The notes beneath the pieces were generated by a model. It was not told the DNA's origin. It did not search any database and was given only the letters and a program-made list of their open reading frames with translations. Made by a program: the position numbers and the translations under genes. This document shows, piece by piece, positions 1 through 12,375 of a stretch of 64,000 nucleotides of DNA (its first letter is position 1; every line of letters starts with the position of its first letter). This DNA comes from Paracyclopina nana (lineage: Eukaryota; Arthropoda; Copepoda; Cyclopoida; Cyclopettidae), in the NCBI GenBank assembly GCA_019096065.1, contig JAGUCH010000009.1, positions 4,102,001 through 4,166,000 of the forward strand. Reading direction: 5' to 3'.

Positions 1-65
1 CCCAGACTCTGACCACGACCGCGGATATTGCTTGCCCACCACCTCAACCTTGGACTGAAAAATAA
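1..65 (+). CDS. 3' end of a gene entering from the left edge (partial)
   Basis: The first 60 bases are clearly richer in G and C than what follows. They stay open in two + frames: one ends with a TGA at 56-58 (last residues CLPTTSTLD), the other with a TAA at 63-65 (last residues PPPQPWTEK). An AATAAA overlaps the second stop, as expected at the 3' end of a transcript. I infer a terminal coding exon whose remainder lies outside the window. The frame cannot be decided from 60 bases and no family is recognisable. Confidence 0.35.
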   Translation, partial: QTLTTTADIACPPPQPWTEK

Positions 66-66
66 A
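61..66 (+). promoter_or_regulatory. polyadenylation signal AATAAA
   Basis: A canonical AATAAA sits at the end of the partial coding segment at the left edge. Such hexamers are common by chance in AT-rich DNA; its position next to the stop codons is the only support. Confidence 0.3.
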
Positions 67-3000
67 ACTATTCGTTTTTCAATTAAGCATAGCAGACTGT
101 TGATAACGCATTTAATGATTGATATTCTCAGGATTGCACAAGGTTTTCAAGGGGAGAACTTGAAAAATGCCAGTATATGCAAAAACTCAGCGCTCAATTT
201 GTAGCTCAAATTCATACTCATCTCTTTTGAGGCTGGGAAAAAAGTCTGACCCCACAGGCCCTCATTTCTAGGAAAAAATCCACATGAATATATGCCTATT
301 TGAAGAGAAACTCAAAGACCGAGGAGTGCAAGGAAGTTCAGCTTAAAAATGGGAACAAGAAGAAGAGTGAGAAAAATTGTCAGAACTTGTCTGCTAAATT
401 ATGCATTAGAGAATTGCAGAAATTGGTAAGAAAAAGAATGAAGGCTGGGCTTAGATACTGTTTGTGAGGCCCAACACACAACTTATTTGTTTTTCAGGTC
501 ATTGAATTTCATTTTAGAGTGGGGCGGGCTTCTTCTACTGCATCAAAGCAGCAGCATTCAAAAGGATAATCTGAGGAAATTTGAGATTTGTTTTTGTTGT
601 TGTTGCTGTTCACCCCACAGCCATCATGTTTGATGAGAATCAATTTCAAAATTGATTTAACCTGCTGAGTCTGTAGACATTCACAAAAAAGATCTCAGCA
701 ATCATATTCTCAGTGGTGAGCAACATGAAGAAGATGAGCGCGGGGTTTCCGGTTTAGTCACACAATAACAGCCTGTAAGGAGAAAAAATGAAATTGCTAA
801 TTAATAAAAGTGAAAGAAGCAAATCTTGTTAACTCACCATCTCGGTGTACTTAGAAGGGTTCATCAAGGCACTTTTTGCTGCTCCTTTAAAGAACGGACC
901 ATAATGCAAAAAAGCTTTTTAATAAGTGAAATCCTACACTAAATGCGTCACTTTTTGCGGCATTTCTGGCTCAATTTTCGCGAATAAAAAGTCCCGCTTT
1001 CACTGTATACTCAGTCAACCAACAAATATATCCTCTTAGGTAGTGTAGCAAATTGTTGCCAAAATTTGTGGCAGTTCAGCAAATGAAAAAATATACTGTA
1101 TTGTGACTTTTATCATTAGCCATGCGTATAGGAGAACTCGTTTATATTTATACTGTCAAGTAATTAATGTTTGCAGCATTAATTGCTGAACTTGAAGACC
1201 ACCATGTAAGAATATCCAATGAAGTTGCTGCACTATGAGAACAACAACGGCCGTTTTAATAAATATCCAAAAACAAATGGATGTTTTGGCCCTTTTAATT
1301 GCATTCACTCCGGGGCTTTGCAACTGCACAAAATCTCGGTGAAAATCAGCATCGTTTTGCAAGAAATAAAAAAAATATATCGTTAATCAAAAAATCATAT
1401 CAAATGCTTTTTTTTTATTTGGTAGCACCACAGTGCAGTGGCTAACATGAGATGCATTTTGGTGGTGAGCTGCAATTCCGTAAATTCCGTCCCAAAAAGG
1501 CCTGATGGTATATTTGTGGATGTTGCAAAGATGATTCAGCCGCCAAATGGATTCAAAGTGAAATTCCACAAGGAAAATTCAAGTGGAAAACGTGCAATTT
1601 CATGCAACACACAAAGATAGTATGCCATGATAGCAGCAGCACCATTTTTATATACTCTATGCCCACCTAAAAGGTTGTTGCCCCCTCAAGCTTGATTTCT
1701 ATTAAGCTCCTACTTTGTCAATGACAACCTAGGGTTAATTTGAAGGCGTGAACATAATCAATTATTAGCTTATAATAACTACGCACATAGCCAAAGGGGA
1801 TTTTAACGCGTGGAGATGCAAACCTGAGCCTCCCTATCAAAGCACATAGTAAAATCGGCTGATAATTTGGAGCTTTGCTGCCTCTACTATGAGCAGCATA
1901 ATTAACCAATCAAGCTCACTTTTACGATGGGACGAAGGAGCCAATTTCTGTTGCTCTTTTCAACACCCAGCATTGTCTTCTGAAAGGGCGATAAAGCCTC
2001 ATAACTTCATGTGAGCCAGACCAATTGCTCATCCTCCAAGCAGTAAAAAGTGGCATTCAAATATTATGTGACTTCAATGTTCAATTTTTGGACACTTTTG
2101 AGCCAGATTAGATCTAGGGAGGTCGTGGTAGGGCAGCAGCAGTGGATGAAGTTCTGAGAAGTTCCAATCATGGGTTTGTGAAGAGTGCACAATAGAAAGT
2201 GCTCGGCCAATGCACATTTGAAAGATATCAAGGTAGAGACGTGTCGAATCGAAGCTACTCCGAGGTGAAACTGACTTGGTTTGTAACCATCACTTCCTCA
2301 GTAGCTCTATGCCATTGTCAGATCAGATCTATTCAACGCAACTGCAGCACCAACGAGATACCCATTGTGCAAAGAAATCGAAAAACTTGTGGAATACCTG
2401 TAACGGCACACATATGCAGGGCAACATGGAAACGTCACTCTGTTGTCGTAAAAACATACATATGAAAACCACATCCGTCCTCTATTAATACGGAGACAGA
2501 TAGAGAACGTTTATAAACCAGAGAGGCTAAGAAAAAGCAAGTACCTACATTTCTAGGTGTTATTTCGAATCGTAAGCAGCAGGAAAATGCTGAATAGCTT
2601 TGCTCATTCAGGCTCTCTACTCAAAGCATAAATCGAAACCCCTTTGCTTTGATTGACTCCCGTGCAGAGCTTCTCATGATTCCTGCTTTCCGGGAAACCA
2701 GATTTTTTATGGGTTGCCCCAATAAACAAATGCAAATTCATTTTTCAAAGAAATCTGTATGCTTACAAAACATATCGGAAAATTCTTAAAGTAATATAAA
2801 CTGTAATTATAGCATTTTTTTGCTGAGAAAATCCAACTTTTCACTGCCCAACTCTGACATGGTTTCCAAGGCTGTAAGTTCTCAGGCCAACACTTGCAAC
2901 CCAGTTTAGCACAGCAGACCCAAGATATGGTTCTCACCCTCTTGACTCCTGAGGATTTGCATGATATGGAAGATAGACAAGAAGGCAGGGATGATCAAAG

Positions 3001-6000
3001 AGTCTTTATTTTGAGTTATGCCAAAGCGAATTTCAGTAATAAGCTGGCTAAGCAAGGTACGTATATATTCCCCATTACGTTGCGAGTTCTTTATGACACT
3101 AGAAGCCATCAGCTCTTGCATTCAAATGGCCAAATTTCACAGATGATGAAAAAACTTTCAAAACCCATTCAGAGCATGTTACTATCTGCTTGATGTCTAG
3201 AAAACTAAAACCTTGCTCACCATGTATATCTAGTTTGTTTTTCCGAATACAATCTAGTAACCGCAAGGCAAGGTTAATTAGGTTTTTCTAATAATATCAT
3301 CAAATTGCAAGTTTCATTAGCTGCAGAATTGACTAAGAGTCAAGGACAGGTGTATTTTATCAGACACCTTGAATTGACGCCTTTTAATGGTATGTATTAG
3401 AAAAACTCATTTCTAGCCCACATTTTAGTAGACATAAGGGGGCCTCGAAGAGCTCAGGCCAGCTCTTTTGCAACTAAGGTTTTTAGATCACATCCCAAGC
3501 ACCTGATTAGCCATATTTACATTCGGTTTTGGTCTGGACCCACATGTATCATGTTAAGGGGCAATTATAGGGATAATGCTAATAATGATGGATGATATGA
3601 TTTTCGATAATTGCCCCACTGACCGACTTGTTCCAGCCAACATGAAGCTGGTTATTATTACTGTTTTTCTTCATCTGTCCAAAATTGATGGAGCTGAATC
3701 AAAATTTCGAGTCTGACTAGGTGTTAGACAAAAAGGCCTCAGGGCTTGGCGCACTCTGACTGCATATAATAATAACGCGCGTATACCAGCTCAAATCGAA
3801 GAAAATCCTCATATCATACACCCCCTTTTATCTTTGAAGTAATCGGACGTGAAGGTCTTAAAAACTTTCTGATCGCTATATTTGGGTTGGGCCAGTTTAA
3901 AGTCTGGATATGAAATTCATTAGACACAGATTTTAATGACCTCAGGCTTTTTAAAAACAAATCAGATACCACTATTTTCAATATAGGAAGATATTTTGCA
4001 ACTGTTAGTAGTTTCATAGGCTCTAGTCACTCTGTCCTAATTAGTCATGTTTCTGTGATGGTGGTCATTAATGAGAATTCATCTAGAAATACTTTCTAAT
4101 TTGCAATGAGTGATGACAACTTGTCATGTTTTCACTTCTGTAAATAATTAATTCTAGCATATTCTGCAAGCATCTGGTTGACAATTTGGTGCGTGTTCTT
4201 TTTGCTGCCAGAGAAGTTGCCACTACCACAGCTGATAATTTATCATTGCGAGCCTATATTTTTTGTCATTGCTGCCAAAATCTATTAATCAAGTAGGCAT
4301 GGAACTTTTCCCCGTTGCAGAAGTTACATCACAGAAAATGCGTACGTTCTACTGCAGCTATATTAGGCACAGTGGGAAAATTGCCTATAAATAAGTCCTG
4401 TGAAGAGACAGTGTTCAAGGTAAGAACCCGTTTGTGAAAAGTAATCCTTTTTTCCCCTCCTAGCTCAAAAATACATTAAACAGAGGAAGTAGAGTTCCAT
4501 CCCTCATCTCAGAATATAATAATTGAGTTTAGTAGTGAGGAGGATTCTTGCTGCGATTTCCTTCATCATCTAGATATTTGAAAAACTCATGAATACCATA
4601 TGAGTAGCGCGCAGGCAGGATTATATGCTTGAGTATATCTCAATTAAGTATGCATCAAAATCTGCCTGAAATATAATTTATGCAGCTCAGCCTAAAAAGA
4701 AAATTTGTACTGAAGGACAAAAGAGATCACACACACACACACTAACTTTTGAGGATGCAAAACTATGAATTGATTTAGGTATTAGCAAGGCCTCCTTTTT
4801 AGCCTTCTGCACTATATGGAATACATATTTTATACTGGCACAATAGTCAGAATTGAGATAAGAGGATTAGGGAGGCCCAATATTAAAGTTGCCAGATTTT
4901 ACCACCAGCGCAGTGGTCCACAGTGGAGGCAGTCAAATATAAAATATAGGCTAGACACTACTGGACCACTTTGTCCAACCCCCAATTCTTTGTGGCTCTT
5001 AACAAGCAATTTATTTATTTGCTTTTTGGGTGGGAGATTTTTCATTTTAAGTTTGTCTTTTGTTGGCCTCAACCTACACAGTGATCATTTTCTCTCTCTC
5101 CCTTTTGACTTTTTATTGGAGTCTGCCCTGCTGTCCCACACCCTTTATTTTATGACCCAGAGTGCACAAATTCAGTTTATCACTTTGAATAGCATCAAAA
5201 GCTTTAATGTTGCTGAGAGTAGACTAACTTGGCATCATCAACCATGATCAATGTCACAGTGGAATTTTTAGCATGCGGAAAAAACAAGATGGCTGCTGGT
5301 GTTTCATGAGATTCCAGAAAATGCAGTCTTGTCACATGACCCTAAGGAGATAAGAAATTCCAAGATAAAACTTTTTAAAGTGCAAAATGGCTAGGAGAAG
5401 TGCAGCCACGTTGTGGTTTTTTTCTTGGGACTTTAAACAAAATGCACTTACATCTATCCTTGACTGCTGGCAACACCACCTACAATTTCCATTTTGCATA
5501 CAAGAGGACACAATAAATGAAACTATTAATGATGGAGAGCAATGTCAAGGTTATTTTTTGACAAAAGACCATTAAGGGCCTGCGATGGAAATCATCATTG
5601 GATCGATTTTGAAGTGAGCCCACACCCACAAATGAATAAATGAGGAGGAAAAAGTGTGAAAGAAAAATCACCCATTTCCTGAATACGATTACCATTATTC
5701 ATTTCTAGCTTTGCTAATGATTCTAGCAGCATCTTCTTTCATTTTTGACAATTGCCCCAAAGCGAAAAGCACAAAAATTCATTAGTATGAATGATGATAA
5801 AAGTAGTCCACATACACATAGAGAGTAGTGCTAAGTGTCACACACATAGCAAACTTCCGGAAAATAAATGAAAATTCTATACGCTTACATAATGTAGGAA
5901 GATATGACCTTAAAAACTAATGAAGTATGGGGCTCCTAAAAGTTCAAGCTTAGTGATGATCAGAGGATATTTACAAATAGGTCAAGATTTATATCTGGCA

Positions 6001-9000
6001 TAAATGTCATGTCATGCACTTGGATTCCGGGAAAAAAGGAATGGCTCGATTAAAAATCCTTTTACAACATCTGATCTGAAATTCTACTTTCAAAATTCCA
6101 GCTAAAGTACTAATTTCCATAAGTGTCACTTGTCAGCAAGAATAGTTGGAAGCATTGCCACTTTTGGTATGTTAAGTAGCCATGAAGATCGAAAGATCTT
6201 CAACTGAAAATATTTATTTTTTACGCTCGACTTTTGAGTGCTTTTGGCAATTGGCCTACTTTTTCTATTGATTGGATCAAGACGAATGTTGACAGGATTC
6301 TCATCATCATGCTTTTAATCATCAAACAGAGCAGTTTTTTCACCCATAAAACCCATCACAATGGGCCGTAGCATTATTATAGCCTACATAAGAAAACATT
6401 CTGCTTGTCGTTTCTTCGTGAAAAGTTGGAATTAGAATTTGTCAGTTTGCCCTCAGAAGACGAAAAAGAAGAGGAGGAGGATGATCATTCTTGACGTTGG
6501 CTCAGACAATTTCAAACCTTGTTGGATTTAATGATTGATCTGAAACGGTGTCGACGACATTGAAAATCTGGCGTGGCCGAAATGTGGCCAATCTATCACC
6601 CAAGTTTGGCGCCATAAATAAGCACATTTTACATATAGTCAAGAAGATACTTAAGGTCAAGGCATCATCACATTTGATATTCCAATGAAGTATGCTCAAA
6701 ATGTGAGGTGAGACTGTAAGCCAAAATGTAGGCATACCACTTCCTCAGATGTGATCAGAATGATATACTCAAATTAAAGTATCTATGATTTAGTAGCTCA
6801 TGTTTTTCATGTAATAAGGTACTTGCATTTTTATAATGCATATTTGAAATTTACCTGCATGAGAAGGATTTTAGACAAAGGGGATGTGTGGTTGTTGCTG
6901 TCTGATTTAGCAGATGAAAACATGCATGCTGCTTCACTATAAATTAGAAGCCTATAAACATCATCTGGAGGCCTCCTACTAGCTAGCCAGTTTTAATTTA
7001 TTTACATGCCTAAGGAAGCTCCAGCCAATAATAATTAACCAACTCCTTTCAGTGGGTAGAGCACTAGGAAGTATTTCTGATAGAAAAACTGAATCTTTCA
7101 GCACACAGAGAGAACTATTTGCTAATGAGAAATGTTTCCTAGAAGGAAATGTTTCTCGGATGTTCATGTGGCTTATGCACTTGACAATGGGGTGAGAACT
7201 AGAGTACTTGAGTACAGAGAGATAAATGGGCATGGCAAATCATACAATATGTCTGATTCACAGAGTTTAATGATACCAGCATTAATTACTGCATGCTTCA
7301 AGAGACAGAAATGAAGAGCCATAAAAGGCAATGTTGTAGCAAAAAATCCATTTGTTTCCCTCAAATCTTCTCATAAAAAAATGTGTTGACACATTGCAGA
7401 CTTTAGTCTGAGTTCATGACCAGGATTACACTTTTTTCTGGCCTTGTTATTGCAGATTTGAAAATTACAGGGATATCAACGAGAAGAGCAGAATTCTGAC
7501 AGCAAGCATGAACTTATGGAGGTGCTGAAAAGGAAATATCTTAGAGCTACCAAAATAAGATGGAAGTGAGACCTTTTTTTGCTAAAAGGAATGATGTCTC
7601 CCTTTCCGCGTTCATCATAGCATAAATGCCTAAATTAGGGGGTCTGGAGTGATGCAGTGTAGGATGAACAGAAGCCAGCATATTTGTTGGATGTGTGTCC
7701 AAAATTGATTGGTTAAAAGCCCAGCAGCAAAAAGCATTAAAAACAGACGCAGTTGCATAAACCCAAAAAGCCAATTACTGAAACTATTAGCAACAACACT
7801 CAGGAGCAGCCAGCATTTGGAAGTCAGCTGACTTGGAAGTAAACTACTCAACAAAAATTCGTTACAGCATTGGACTGGATGTTGGCGGTGGTGGTGGTGT
7901 CAAACCAGTATCTTTTTTGCTGTTGATTTTACTCTTGAGTGGACCTCTAAGATAATTTCTTCTATTGTTGCTAGTTGTCAGAGTCTGTTATCCTAGCTTT
8001 GTGTTCAACCGAAACCCCTAATCTCAACGCCTGAATATTGATAAGATTCGCGGTTAATTATTCTTTTCAAATAAGACACACAGAATAGTCCCATTTGGCT
8101 GCAATCGTTTGGGTCATGGGGAGTGTTCATCCTTAAAGTTCAAAATCATCATCTATGCCACAGTACATGAGCCAGAGTGCTTGTAAGTTAATTGACTTTA
8201 CATAGGAATGGTGAAGAATGGAATCACAGCCCGGCCTGAATTGCTCACTGGCCAAAGAATAGAAAAAGTGTGAAGAGCTGGAGGCAGAAAATTTCCAGTA
8301 AAAAGCTCAATTCATCATAACAAAGGGACTTGTAGGAGACATTGTCCTCACACTGAACCACAAAAACTTGGTCAATTGAAATTAGCGTTCCATGTGAAAA
8401 TCCAACTTCCTTCTGACCTTCTTGGGGTTATTTTATCCACTCAAGTTGTGGGCGGGGATTTTGATAAAAAATCAAGGATACACACTGACCGCCATAGCTT
8501 GGATATGATTAGAGGTGTTTTGGTGACAATTGCTTATTTTAAAGTGCGGAAATGGCTAGAGGCAACAACGAAGCCAAAAGGACCACATACACCAAAAAAT
8601 CACTTGGGAAATGTGAAGGCGGACATGGGCAATTTGAGAGGAGAGCAAAATAACAGAGAATTAGGACATGGCAGCCCACTGTAGAATGCTATTTAAAGTC
8701 AGATTTAAATTAAGCTATCCTTTTTGAATAGAAGTCACCAAACCAGGAACTGCTGCTGCAGCAACACCAATGTTGCTCAATTCATATCTGCATCTTTTTA
8801 TGACTTTGCATGATATTTACATTTAATTTATAGGCACGAAGTTAGCATGTAGTAGTAATTCGCAGGCCAGAATGCCGCGGCAAAAATGGTGGAGAAGTTT
8901 TCCTCTGATATTACAATACGCGCCAGTTGGACATTTTTTGCACGTCAGCTTAAACAATGCAATGACAAACAAACCTCTTTTTGTTAAGACCAGCCGCGGC

Positions 9001-12000
9001 TTTTCCAAGAAGCATTTCTATCACAGAATAGGCTGGCAAAAATAAGAAGCAAATGAATTATTATTCTCAGCTTTGGTCAAACAATAGCCTTTAAAAAAGC
9101 TATCTTTGGCTACCTCTACAAATCAAATCGAAATTACTGCGCATAATGTTCAGGCTAACACAAATATCAAGAAAAAAGTATCTAATATGTAGCTTATGAA
9201 AAGGTGAGCCAACGGTTGAGCACGAAAAAAACAATTCTTGAAGTGATGAGGGACACCCAAAAAGCCAATTCTACAGGGTGTTCCACTAATGATGGTTATA
9301 TGGCATTCTCAGGAGAGCCAAGAAGTCTTAATGAGAGGCTGAGACGAAAAAAAGAATCTGCTACTGCTTGAGAACTGTTAATTATCTTGTCGTGAGGGAG
9401 TCTCTTTTTTACGTTTGCTCAAATGTCCGTGTGATTGACTTGGTCGGAGCTCAAAACTATTTGTAATCACAGCTGCCGTGAAGAGTACCGTTTCGGAAAT
9501 CTAATCAAGTTTAATGCTCAAATTGAGTGGAGACAATTTTAGATTCATCAAGTGCTGCATATGATTGCCAGCTTTGCCAACATCAACACTGGAGCAATGG
9601 AACCAAAAAACCTTCACAAATAACCACGGTGTATGCATTGATTTATGAGGTGGGACCTTGACGCGCGGCGGCATGTTTTATGCCCAACTATTAAGGCATA
9701 AACAAAGATCCATCATGAGCCCAATATCATTTCGTGGTTTTGCAAAGCCTCAAGAGTCTCAATATTTTGGTTGGTGAAAAATTAGATTCCGAAGAGGGTA
9801 CTTTTGAACATTTATGGACCACCAAAAAAAGGGACAAACAACTTTGGTCATCTCACGACATTCCAACGTTTCATTCAAAAAAATCAACCAAATTTTGACA
9901 GCAAGACATGCTAAGCAAACACAATGAGCGGTGCCAAAAATGTGGAGAAGACACTTTCTTCTTCTATTTGTTTTTTTCTGCTGTGAAGAATGACAAAAGG
10001 TAGACAAATGTCATTTGTCTCTTAAAAAGCAGTAAAATTATTCTTGCGCGGGTCCTTTACACCTCTAGGGCTGGGATCGTGAATGGAATATATGCACATT
10101 TTACACTTCCGAGCGATGTACATTATTCAAGCATAAAAATAAGTTACTTTATCTTATATAATTGGAGTAAGTGCATCATGCCAATAACTATGAGGTTTGT
10201 TGGTGACCTCACCAAAAAACTTGTTGGTGCTACACATAAAACGTAGAGCTCTTTAAGTATGCAGAATGGAGCAAAATAGGCATGTGTACTAAAGGCTAAT
10301 TACCACAAAAATGCAACTGTGCATGAACCTGAACAGCCCTACCAACTGTTGATGCCTGCATAGCACAAAATGTTATGCTATGTGCAAGTGATCCCTTAGC
10401 AATTTGCAAATGACCATAGACTTAACAGTGTCGTAAAATTTGCAGTGCGGTTGTGGACTTTCACCTCCAGGCCAAAAGTTATTAGAACTGGCTTTAAAAC
10501 AACTATTGACAAGAGGAAAATTGGAAATTGCTTGTACAACTTCATTATTACTGCTGCGACCCCGCAAGCTGCTCTTCCCTAATTGCTGGGGATGCTGCTC
10601 CAAATGAATCAATATTAATGGACTTTCAATAACTAGCAGATTCCGGCTTCATCCAAAAATAAGTAGCATTTCTCAATTTAATACGTGACAGCATTTTCCA
10701 ACTGCCTTTAATATAGCTAGTGAAATAGCAATCAAACATGAAAGACTCTTTGGAAATGTCTGAGCAGATTACAGTGGCCAATTATTATCAGGTATCAGAA
10801 GTTAATCATTTTTAACAGGAAAAGATGAAAGAAGCTTTTCAAATGCTTCTCATGCCAGCCAGGTCAGAGCAGCATTTTTATAGTTAATTAAGGCAGTTAT
10901 GACATTTTAAAAGAAAACGGCCACTTTTTTTCAATTAGGCCTCTTTTTTGCAACATCAACATTTAATTAAAAGCCTGACATATACTGGAACTACGCACAT
11001 CCACGATTTCCCAGCTGGATTCTCCTTTGTGGGTGTAACTTCATCATCAAGAGGGCTGAAAAAATTGAGAGGCCTACCAGGGAAAATTAAGTGTCATGGT
11101 GGACCTCATTGTGGTTACCTCCAAAAGATATGAGCAAAAAAGCCACCAGCTACTTGACTGATACTCTTGGTGAGTTCACCTTCATGCCTGCTTACACCCT
11201 TGAAATGAGAATTTTCTGACCTTGAATTGTCTACCAAGACTGGATCATCAACTCCTTCTTCAGCAACTGAAATGATTCAATTTACATTCTTGAAATTAGC
11301 CCTCCTTGTGCTTGGCCAAGCATGGCTCATTTTTCTCTCAAAATGTGCTCAAGAAACTTTGTCAGTTCAGCAAAATCAATGAGATATGCCAACAGTTGGC
11401 CACAATTGGTGAAATGCCAATTACTTTTTAATCAATATGCTATAATAAGCATGTAAGAGTGAATGCTTCATCAGCAATAAATCCAACATATGCTGGCATG
11501 AAACAGCAATCTAAGGCCTGGTATTTTTATGAAAGCTTAACTAAATGGTTATTTTTTATTGCAAGGCTCTTGTGCATTTTATTGGTTGCAACTGACAGTG
11601 CAATTCTTATCAATTAACCTGATGATCATCAGTTACTTTTTACTAGCTTCATTGTCTGGGAAGGGTTGAAAAATCTGCACTGCATTAGACAAGCGAGCTC
11701 TAAATAGGTGAATTTTTAGCATTCAATTTCCTTATTGAAATCGCAGCCCAGTTATTGGCCACCAGGCTCTTGGGGCCCTTTAAAATTTGTTATGAATAGC
11801 CACCCATTGATAGGCTGATAAGGGGCATCAAGCCACAAATTGGATCGTTTTGAATGCCTACTAAGCCCAAAGGCAACTCTGCAATTGCTGATAATGTGAG
11901 CAATAAATAACTTATGGCGATTTGAAAGGAAAAAGGCACACCTTGTGCACGCTTTTGCGGTAGGGCTTCCCTGTAACCGAGACAAAAATGACAAATAATG

Positions 12001-12160
12001 TGAAATTGATGAAGATCTTTGCAACGACTTCAAAATTGCAGACCTCAAGAAAACTTGTGGAAGGAAGTATGGCAACTGTTCCTAGTATTTTTTAAGTACG
12101 GTAGCAAAACGATAATTAGTAGCTGTTAAATATAATATACCTAGATACACCTGAGGCTCT
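67..12160. other. gene-poor AT-rich DNA
   Basis: No open segment here combines splice sites of matching phase, a recognisable domain or a promoter/poly(A) pair. Open frames of 60-143 codons occur on both strands, including 143 codons at 4816-5247 (+) and 102 codons at 8376-8684 (+), but they look like chance frames. A short CA dinucleotide run lies at 4728-4742. Distant enhancers or non-coding RNAs would not be visible to me. Confidence 0.5.
4728..4742. repeat. CA dinucleotide microsatellite
   Basis: A run of about seven CA units. It is short and uninterrupted, and would be a potential length polymorphism. Confidence 0.8.
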
Positions 12161-12375
12161 TCAGTGTACGAGAATCTACAAAGGAAGAGTTCTGTTAGGC
12201 TCCTTCCACGGTTAATAATGTGTACTATACTTACAGTCATGAATTTATTGAGGAACACAGATGCATTCTTCCCACGGGAAGCACTAGCACTTGTAGCCAA
12301 TTTATTTTGCATACAGTTCTTGTAGGACTCCAAGGCCAAGAATTCCTCCAGCTCATTGAGTTTGCTAATTAGCAT
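12161..12375 (-). CDS. candidate small two-exon gene (51 aa)
   Basis: Exon 1 runs from an ATG at 12375 down to 12235, and exon 2 from 12175 down to a TGA at 12161-12163. The intron (12176-12234) is 59 bp, the typical length of secure introns in this window. It has a consensus GTAAGTATAG donor, a CCTAAC branch-point-like sequence and a CTTTGTAG acceptor. The 51-residue product begins MLISKLNELEEF and has an amphipathic, lysine- and glutamate-containing first half; I recognise no family. An in-frame stop lies just upstream of the ATG, so the start is possible, but the exon could instead be internal to a longer gene or part of a non-coding RNA. The intron is better supported than the protein. 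Confidence 0.35.

Noticed and set aside
4816..5247. 143-codon open frame on the + strand
   Set aside because: It has no domain, a hydrophobic low-complexity middle from a TCTCTC-rich stretch, no convincing splice sites and no poly(A) or promoter pairing. Frames of this length can arise by chance over 64 kb.
10066..10342. Possible inverted repeat ends TAGGGCTG / CAGCCCTA
   Set aside because: Only 8 bp match and no target duplication or further similarity follows inward. This is expected by chance.
11752..12075. 107-codon frame on the minus strand beside the small two-exon candidate
   Set aside because: I tried to use it as a further exon of that candidate, but splicing at the strong 59-bp intron leads to a stop at 12161, and no phase-matched junction connects the two.
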